From positions 1 to 33,040 of the forward strand of contig JAGHAK010000020.1 of the NCBI GenBank assembly GCA_021161565.1: DNA of 33,040 nt, in the 5' to 3' direction. Every line of letters starts with the position of its first letter. Within the stretch, counting starts at the first letter, position 1. Below the pieces are notes generated by a model that searched no databases, was not told the DNA's origin, and saw only the letters and a program-made list of their open reading frames with translations. The position numbers were made by a program, and so were the translations under genes. This document shows, piece after piece, positions 26,333 to 33,040 of this stretch. Source of the stretch: Elusimicrobiota bacterium (GTDB lineage: Bacteria > CG03).

Positions 26333-27787
26333 ATGAGAAAATTAAAAAATAGCCGACATAAAGGTCTCTCTGCGGCTCTGTTTTTTTTGTTATTCTTTTT
26401 TTGTTTCGTCGATTCTTTTGCCGGGGAGAAAACCCGCGCGGACAAACTGATTGAAAAAGCGGTTTTGCAGTATCAGCGGGGAAACTTTCCTCTGGCGCTT
26501 GACCTCATATACAAAGTTCTCGAGAAGTATCCCAAGAACAAAAGAGCGATGGAACTTTATCAGCAGATAAAAGATGAGGAGGCGATGAGGCTTTTTAAGG
26601 CAGCAGCCATTTATTTCGAAAACGGTGAAAAGGAAATGGCGAAGAAGAAGGCGGAAGAGGGTAGGGCTCTCAGCGTTGATGTTTTCCTGAAATTTATAGA
26701 CAGAAAAATTCTTGATGCGAAGGCTCTTTTGTCCAGGCAGGATGTTGTCGGCTGCGCGAACGCGGTTTCCGAGATTCTTTTCTTCTCGCCGGGAAACAAT
26801 GATGCGCGGAAAATTCAGACGCTTCTTAAAAGCGATTTTTTCAAGGCTGTTTACAAGAGCATTTTGAAAGAGCGAAGCCTGCTGGCGTGGAAAAAGGTGG
26901 CGGAAGCGAAAAATATCAGGGACAATCCCGTCCGGGCTCTTTCTCTCGCGAACGAAGCTCTTTCTTTGGACCCGTCCAGCAAAGAAGCCAAGAAATTGAG
27001 AAAAGTTCTGCTGAAGGAGATAAAATCCGCGGAGAAATCGCTCCTTGCGAAATCAGAAGAGCAGAGAAAAAAGGACATCGAGAAGGCGATGAAATTATAT
27101 TTGAAAGCGGAGAAATATTACCGCCGGAAAAAATACGAGAAATGCTATAAACTTCTTTCCCTGGCGATTAAATACGATCCGCAGTTGGTTAAGGCGAAGG
27201 AACTCCGGAAGGAGGTTTCGGATATTTTGTATGATTCCGAGGTAAAAATCGCGATGTATTATTTTTCGAAAGGCAAATTTTCGAAAGCGCGGAAGCATAT
27301 AGAAAAAGCGCGTTCTTACAATCCGCAGAAATTAATTAAACTGGCAAAGGAACTTATTGAAAAGGCAAACAAACTGATTGCCGCCGGTCAGAAAGAAAAG
27401 GGACTGGCCCTTCTGAAACAGGCGGAAATTGTCAGTCCATTGTATAAAGGCTCGAAAACGGTTGCTTCCGGCAGGTTAAAAATCGCGCTGGACGGAGTAT
27501 GGAAAATCTACAGGGATGGAAATTACAAGGAAGCGCTCAAGCGGATAGAAAATGTCGAAAAAGAGTTTCCAAACGAACTTGATGTCATTTTTCTCAAAAA
27601 TCTGATTCAGGCGCAGATTGCCCTTGATGACAGCGATTTTCTCAAGACGCGGAAATTCCTCCTCGCCGCGATAAAAATAAAGCCGATGCATCAGGAGGTG
27701 TGGGGGTTTTTCAACAGGCTGGACGAGATTCTGGATTTGATGGGATATAAACTGGATAATCTGAAGAACGAACAGGAGGCGAAGTGA
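26333..27787 (+). CDS. Exported TPR protein
   Basis: 484 aa; signal peptide-like N-terminus (AALFFLLFFFCFVDSFAGE) and repeated TPR-like helices. Confidence 0.75.
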   Translation: MRKLKNSRHKGLSAALFFLLFFFCFVDSFAGEKTRADKLIEKAVLQYQRGNFPLALDLIYKVLEKYPKNKRAMELYQQIKDEEAMRLFKAAAIYFENGEKEMAKKKAEEGRALSVDVFLKFIDRKILDAKALLSRQDVVGCANAVSEILFFSPGNNDARKIQTLLKSDFFKAVYKSILKERSLLAWKKVAEAKNIRDNPVRALSLANEALSLDPSSKEAKKLRKVLLKEIKSAEKSLLAKSEEQRKKDIEKAMKLYLKAEKYYRRKKYEKCYKLLSLAIKYDPQLVKAKELRKEVSDILYDSEVKIAMYYFSKGKFSKARKHIEKARSYNPQKLIKLAKELIEKANKLIAAGQKEKGLALLKQAEIVSPLYKGSKTVASGRLKIALDGVWKIYRDGNYKEALKRIENVEKEFPNELDVIFLKNLIQAQIALDDSDFLKTRKFLLAAIKIKPMHQEVWGFFNRLDEILDLMGYKLDNLKNEQEAK

Positions 27788-29049
27788 TAAGGATTTTTAT
27801 TTTGGGCATTTTCTTTAGGAGTTTTGTTTTTGCGGCGGTTGATGCGAAACTTATCGGCATTGCTCTCGAAGATTATCTCACGGGGAAGTACGAAGCGGCG
27901 TATAAGGCCTCGAAAAAACTTTATGATGAGGCTCCGGAAAATCCCAAAGTCAGAAATATCCATCGAAAAGTTCTTGTAAAAATGGCGCTTTTGAGGGAAG
28001 ATGAAAATAAACTGAAAGAGGCTCTTTCTATGATAACAGCCGCGGAAGAAATAAAGCGGACGGATGAAAGCGCGAAAATAAAAAAGAGAATTTTGTCGAA
28101 GTTGAGAAAAGCGAAACAGAAAAAGAAAATCGAAAAGAGGCAACAACCAAAAAAGAAATCGGAGATAAAGAAACGAAAAGTTCGGAAAACTTCTGCTGTG
28201 GCGAAAACGAAAAAAGGGAAAGCGAAAAAAGAAAAAGCCGGGATGAAACCGCAAAAGAAAAAGGCATTGTCGGGCAAAATCAGATATCCCAGTTCCCTTT
28301 TTATCATTTCCTCGCTGAATCTTCTGGGGCTGATATTTCTTTCGTATTTTGTGGCGGTCGCTTTTTCGAAAAGGAAGGAGGAAAAACTAATAGAGGAGGA
28401 AAGGCGAATCGCCCAGATTGTGGAGACCCTCGGCAACAAGAGCGAATACAGGACAATTCTTCAGAATCAGAAAGAAATTATGTCCGAATTGATGAAAATT
28501 CCGGAGGAGACCGAAGTTATGCGGCTTCAGAACGCCGAAATTCTGAGGTTGATAGAAAGACTCACCAGAGGCGCGGCTTCCACCAATATCGAAATGCCCG
28601 CCGATTCCGAAAGAGCGGGAATTACGGGCGTGGACGACAAAGCCAGAGTGAGAGCGGATACGGTGGAGATAATTGCGGAGATGTTCAAGGATTCTCCCAT
28701 AATAGAAGATATGCTTGAACCGTATCTTCATGATATGAACAACAGGGTTCTCGCCAACGCCTGCAAGGCTCTTTTCCCTCACAACAGAAGAAGGGCTCTT
28801 GAAATTGTCAGAAGAATGGCGGCAGAGGACAATGTCTGGATGAGACTTTCCGCGGCATGGGTTTGCGGGGAACTGGCGACTTCGGAATGCGTGAAAATTT
28901 TAACTCCGCTTCTAAATGACACTTCCCAGCATGTCAGAAAAAGGACGGTTTTGTCGTTTGAAAAACTGAAGGAAAAAGGTATCGAAATTCCGATTGCCGT
29001 TGCGGAAAAAATAGACGAAATCAAAATGAGCGAAAGCCAGCAGAAATAG
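27784..29049 (+). CDS. TPR-like / Lys-rich linker / TM / HEAT-repeat protein
   Basis: 421 aa; hydrophobic N-terminus, helical repeats, KKKSEIKKRKVRKTSAVAKTKKGKAKKEKAG linker, TM LFIISSLNLLGLIFLSYFVAVAF, C-terminal HEAT-like repeats; 4-nt overlap with the upstream gene. Confidence 0.72.
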   Translation: MIRIFILGIFFRSFVFAAVDAKLIGIALEDYLTGKYEAAYKASKKLYDEAPENPKVRNIHRKVLVKMALLREDENKLKEALSMITAAEEIKRTDESAKIKKRILSKLRKAKQKKKIEKRQQPKKKSEIKKRKVRKTSAVAKTKKGKAKKEKAGMKPQKKKALSGKIRYPSSLFIISSLNLLGLIFLSYFVAVAFSKRKEEKLIEEERRIAQIVETLGNKSEYRTILQNQKEIMSELMKIPEETEVMRLQNAEILRLIERLTRGAASTNIEMPADSERAGITGVDDKARVRADTVEIIAEMFKDSPIIEDMLEPYLHDMNNRVLANACKALFPHNRRRALEIVRRMAAEDNVWMRLSAAWVCGELATSECVKILTPLLNDTSQHVRKRTVLSFEKLKEKGIEIPIAVAEKIDEIKMSESQQK

Positions 29050-29096
29050 CGGATTTTCCGGGTTTTATTTTCGGACTTTTCGGATTAAACTATAGT

Positions 29097-32000
29097 ATGG
29101 GAACAATGAAACAGAAGTTTGGTTTCGGAATGTTTTTTGCCGTTTTTTTGTTTTTTCTTTCCCATCCCCTTCATGCCGTAAATGCTCCTGATTCTTTGCT
29201 CACGGATAACCAGACAAACCCGATATATGTCGACACGCCCGACCCCACTTTTTCGTGGTCGGCCTCGACCCAGTGTTATTATCAACTTGTTGTGGCTACT
29301 TCTTCGGATTTTGGCTTTTACAAATGGGATACCGGCAGAGTCACTTCTACGGTAAAATCATGCGATTATTCGGGCAGTTATCTTTCCGGAAATACGACTT
29401 ATTATTGGAAAGTCAGGGTGTGGAATGTGAATTTGTCAAGTTCGGTTTATTCGTCGACCGCGACTTTCAGGATGAATTTTTTCATAAAAAAGGGAAGTTT
29501 TGAAAGCGGGCAGGTCGTTTCTCTCGGCCGGGGCGATTTTGACGGCGATGGGAAAATAGACCTCGCTCTCGGCACTTCCGGAACTTCTTCTCTGACGAAG
29601 GTTTACAGGAATTTGGGAAACTGGAATTTTTCGCTGATGTATTCCACCCAGTACGCGCTCGATATCGGCGGAGTGGTGGTCAAGGATTTGAACAAGGACG
29701 ATTTGCCGGATTTAATCACTGGTGTTCAGATTGACAACGAGGGAACGAACACGGCAAGCCAGATTTTTTTAAATGACGGTAGTTTCAATTTTCATGAATC
29801 TGCGGCGCTGAACAAGAAAAAAACCTATTCCATAACGGTTTTCGACATAAACAGGGACGGGAATTACGATATCATCGAAGGACTCCTTTCGGGCGGCGAA
29901 GCCGGCGAGTACAATATGCTCTACAACGGTTCCGGCGCTGGGGCTTTCTCTTCTGGAGCGCAGATTTGCGAGTCGAATAACACCTATTCGATAGGGGTTG
30001 CCGATTTCAACGACGACGGTTTTCTCGACCTCGTTTGCCTGAACAATCGCAACAGCGGCACTTCTCCCGATTATTCTCCTCTTGAAACCGCTATTGTTTA
30101 TCAGGGCGATGGCAATGGAAATTTTACGAAAGTGTGGGAAAGTCCCGCCGGTTATTTCAACGCTGTCGCCATAGGCGATATTGACAACGACGGTTTGTGC
30201 GATTTTATCGCAGCGACTTACAGATTTGGGCCGCCTTACGGGCAGGACCAGGATAGTTATGTCACCTGTTATTACAATACGGGAAATTTCAATTTTGTCA
30301 ACGGCTTCGAATTTGCAGGTCCCATCTCGCGCGTCACATCCCTCGCTTTAACGGATGTCGACAACGACGGCTGGCTTGATTTGATTATGGGATGGAACGG
30401 AACCAGCGAAACGAAAACGAGGCCTTATCTCAATACAGGGGGAACTTTTTCCCTTCTTGATATGACGGAATTTTCAGCCGATGCGATGTCTTTCGCAGTC
30501 GGCGACTTTGACAATGATGGTGACCTTGATTATGTGGCGGGAACTTCCAACGGCTGCGAATATTATTATTCCACTCTCGCGGATGATGGAAATAGCAATT
30601 TCCCGCCGTCAGCGCCTTCGGGCGGATTTTCGTTTTTCTGGGACAGCGGAAAACTTCACTTGAACTGGGGAAATGGTACGGATAACGAAACGCCTACCGC
30701 GCTTTTGCAGTATAATCTGAAACTGCGGGACGAGTCAGGCACGGTGATTTCGCCTGAAGGAGGCGATGTTTTCAGCGAATGCGACGGATTTTATGGAAAT
30801 ATGCTCACCAGCACCTGGACGGTTTTGAATGTTCCGAGAAAAACTTATTTTTATTCGATTCAAACAATCGATGCTTACGGCGCTGAGAGTTCTTTTTCCG
30901 CAGAAACCACGGTCAACGAGAAACCGTATCCGGGCTGGGATTCGGAAAACGTCATTCCTTCCACCGGATGCCGGCAGTACACGAAGGATGATGTTCTTCA
31001 GGATTTCAGTTTGAGAGGCTGCGTGACGGTTGATTTCAAAGTCAAGGATTTCGAAAAAAACGCCGTCACTGGGAAAAATTTCGAATTTTCGCTTGACGGG
31101 GGAAATTCATGGACGGCTCTTCCCGAAGGAAGCGGCGCTCTTGACAAATTTTATTCTCCGTATTCGTTTTACTCGTCAGACTCTTTTTCCGATGCTCAAA
31201 AATACACATTCACATGGAACACGACGCATCCTGACGACCCGTCAGTTCTCTATTCCACGCGCACGCTCGCGGCAAGAGTCAGATTCAAAGTGAATGACGG
31301 ATATAGCGACAGCGATTTTTGCGAATCCGAAAATTTTGAAATTGACAACGAAAAACCCACGAATCCCGGAGATTTGACATTTAACGGTTATTACACCGGG
31401 CAGAGTTTGGGATTGAATTTCGGCTCCGCTTCTTTCGACCCGAACTTCGACGAATACATAATTTACTATAATAAAACGCTTTCGGTGAATAATGTTGGAG
31501 ACAGCATCGGAGAATGGAATTCATCGAACGACGGAAATCTTGCCGCCGCTGATTTTAACGGGGCATCCTCAACTACGATTACGGGTCTGACGGACAACAC
31601 TACGTATTATTTCGCGATTTACGCCTACGACAGTTTCGGAAACTACAATTCCGCCGTTCATGAAACTTCCGCCAAAACGAACGACATTCCTTCGATGGCT
31701 TTTCTCTCTGTGAATGCAAGCACGACGGGGACGCATCTGGTAACTTTTTCGTTCAGGGGATCGGACAGCGATGCCAATTCGTGGAATTATGTTTCCTATC
31801 AGGTGAGAAACAAGTTTGGCTCCTACATAGATGTGACCCCCGAAACGGCCGACCCGTCATACACCTCGCCTCTTTTTTTCTGCTCCACGGGGTCTGTCAA
31901 CACCTTTGTTTTCAACGCCGAAAAAGCGCTTGGCGCGGTATCTTACGATAACGCTCTTTTCAAGTTGACTGTTACAGACGGAATCGATTCATCCGAAGTT

Positions 32001-33040
32001 TCCACGCCTCTTCCATTTACCATTGACACGCTTCCGCCGTCGGGGATAACGGCATTCAAGGTGAGTGCGTTCAAGTCTTCGAGCGTTCAATTGCAGTGGA
32101 ATGTGGATGATACAGGTCAGGTTATCCAGAATCTTGTCGAGGATAATTTCTGGAAATACGCGGTGTGGTGGGGAACTTCCCCGGGTGTGACGAATTCCGC
32201 GCCGTTTAATTGCTGGGGACCGGAAAACGAGGACGCTCTCGGCAGCGCTTCCGCCATTTCCGCGGATGTGACTGGGCTTGATTCGGGAGTGAAATATTAT
32301 TTCAGGCTTTTTGTTTATGACGCTTATGGCAACATTTATTCGGGAGACGAAGTTTCCCAGGTAACCGGCGCAGGACCTACTTCGTGGTTTGACAGCGCTT
32401 CGCAGATTCCGACGGGCGACGGAACGGTCGAGGTAAAAATTTTCTGTCAGCATCCAGACAGATACGATATATTCGGCCGCCTCGAATATTCCACCGTCTC
32501 CGCCGGGGGACCATGGTATAAGGCGACTCTTTTATCCACCACGGAAGCGTACTATAATCAGACAAGCGGATATTTTACCGCTCCGCCTCCCGAAATTGAC
32601 AATTCGCAGTATTACCAGATTGGCACTTCCCAGAATCCGATTGACACTTCGACCGGGACATGGACTGCCATTTATTTGCGATGGTTAAGCCGCAACGATA
32701 TTCCTTCTGCCCGTTATGAAAATGTTTATCTGAAAACATCCGTAAAGGACATGAATGAAATCAAACAGTATTCGGACGATGTGACGGGTCCTTTTGTTGT
32801 CGATAACCTCGACCCGGGAATTTTAGGGTGTTCCTACAGCCACGGGGATGAAAATTACGGAACAAATTCCGCTTTCTTTTCCCTTGTTCTGAACAAGGAG
32901 ATAAATTCAATCGATTATTCCGGAATTTTCATTTCCACTTCGCCGTTTCCGTTGCTCTCGCAGGGTTGCGAAAAAGTTTACCTGAGCACCGGCGAATTTC
33001 TCCCGGCGGTCTCATCCTCGACGCTTTATTTTCGGCTTGA
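29097..33040 (+). CDS. Large secreted protein with 7 FG-GAP/VCBS motifs and FN3-like domains (3' truncated by window end)
   Basis: Translated by hand from ATG 29097 (MGTMKQKFGFGMFFAVFLFFLSHPLHAVNAPDS...); checked in frame at several points through 30480 and at the end (..SSSTLYFRL). Motifs include GDFDGDGKIDLALG, VADFNDDGFLDLV, IGDIDNDGLCDFI and VGDFDNDGDLDYVAG. Absent from the ORF track, presumably because no stop lies in the window. Confidence 0.85.
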   Translation, partial: MGTMKQKFGFGMFFAVFLFFLSHPLHAVNAPDSLLTDNQTNPIYVDTPDPTFSWSASTQCYYQLVVATSSDFGFYKWDTGRVTSTVKSCDYSGSYLSGNTTYYWKVRVWNVNLSSSVYSSTATFRMNFFIKKGSFESGQVVSLGRGDFDGDGKIDLALGTSGTSSLTKVYRNLGNWNFSLMYSTQYALDIGGVVVKDLNKDDLPDLITGVQIDNEGTNTASQIFLNDGSFNFHESAALNKKKTYSITVFDINRDGNYDIIEGLLSGGEAGEYNMLYNGSGAGAFSSGAQICESNNTYSIGVADFNDDGFLDLVCLNNRNSGTSPDYSPLETAIVYQGDGNGNFTKVWESPAGYFNAVAIGDIDNDGLCDFIAATYRFGPPYGQDQDSYVTCYYNTGNFNFVNGFEFAGPISRVTSLALTDVDNDGWLDLIMGWNGTSETKTRPYLNTGGTFSLLDMTEFSADAMSFAVGDFDNDGDLDYVAGTSNGCEYYYSTLADDGNSNFPPSAPSGGFSFFWDSGKLHLNWGNGTDNETPTALLQYNLKLRDESGTVISPEGGDVFSECDGFYGNMLTSTWTVLNVPRKTYFYSIQTIDAYGAESSFSAETTVNEKPYPGWDSENVIPSTGCRQYTKDDVLQDFSLRGCVTVDFKVKDFEKNAVTGKNFEFSLDGGNSWTALPEGSGALDKFYSPYSFYSSDSFSDAQKYTFTWNTTHPDDPSVLYSTRTLAARVRFKVNDGYSDSDFCESENFEIDNEKPTNPGDLTFNGYYTGQSLGLNFGSASFDPNFDEYIIYYNKTLSVNNVGDSIGEWNSSNDGNLAAADFNGASSTTITGLTDNTTYYFAIYAYDSFGNYNSAVHETSAKTNDIPSMAFLSVNASTTGTHLVTFSFRGSDSDANSWNYVSYQVRNKFGSYIDVTPETADPSYTSPLFFCSTGSVNTFVFNAEKALGAVSYDNALFKLTVTDGIDSSEVSTPLPFTIDTLPPSGITAFKVSAFKSSSVQLQWNVDDTGQVIQNLVEDNFWKYAVWWGTSPGVTNSAPFNCWGPENEDALGSASAISADVTGLDSGVKYYFRLFVYDAYGNIYSGDEVSQVTGAGPTSWFDSASQIPTGDGTVEVKIFCQHPDRYDIFGRLEYSTVSAGGPWYKATLLSTTEAYYNQTSGYFTAPPPEIDNSQYYQIGTSQNPIDTSTGTWTAIYLRWLSRNDIPSARYENVYLKTSVKDMNEIKQYSDDVTGPFVVDNLDPGILGCSYSHGDENYGTNSAFFSLVLNKEINSIDYSGIFISTSPFPLLSQGCEKVYLSTGEFLPAVSSSTLYFRL

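Noticed and set aside
27691-28439. Phe/Ser-rich minus-strand ORFs suggesting membrane proteins
   Set aside because: Hydrophobic appearance arises from antisense reading of the AAA/AAG lysine-rich linker.
1-33040. CRISPR array, transposase, integrase, toxin-antitoxin or phage genes
   Set aside because: No regularly spaced repeats and no recognisable motifs for these families were found in the window.

Overview
The window is a gene-dense bacterial segment, probably from an uncultivated lineage judged by divergence and gene mix. That placement is a guess. I assign about 27 CDSs and 2 tRNA genes. In order: (1) cyclase-family hydrolase and ornithine carbamoyltransferase (argF-like) behind a leader with two hairpins; (2) GT2 glycosyltransferase, GAF/HD-GYP phosphodiesterase, a solitary RnfC-like Fe-S protein and a small CxxC protein; (3) a partial dcw run murB-ddl-ftsQ-ftsA without ftsZ, which continues directly into two divergent tandem YgeW-like transcarbamylases and a carbamate kinase (arcC); (4) tRNA-Gly(GCC), whose 5' end overlaps the arcC stop and whose 3' end is perfectly duplicated (22 bp) around a roughly 200-bp GC-rich, hairpin-dense insert; (5) PTS EIIA, nadC, a short birA-like gene, tRNA-Ser(CGA), a 20-bp perfect palindrome, a ferredoxin and a HAD phosphatase; (6) MFS, murF and queA on the minus strand; (7) two overlapping O-antigen-ligase/TPR fusion genes, an mtaB-like methylthiotransferase, a coiled-coil protein, a TPR protein and a TPR/Lys-rich/TM/HEAT protein; (8) a very large secreted protein with exactly seven FG-GAP calcium motifs plus FN3-like domains. 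This last CDS runs off the window end and is missing from the supplied ORF track. The best candidates for something undescribed are the tandem transcarbamylase/arcC module and the tRNA-Gly-bounded mini-element. No CRISPR array, transposase or integrase was seen. All family calls come from reading motifs; no database search was run.
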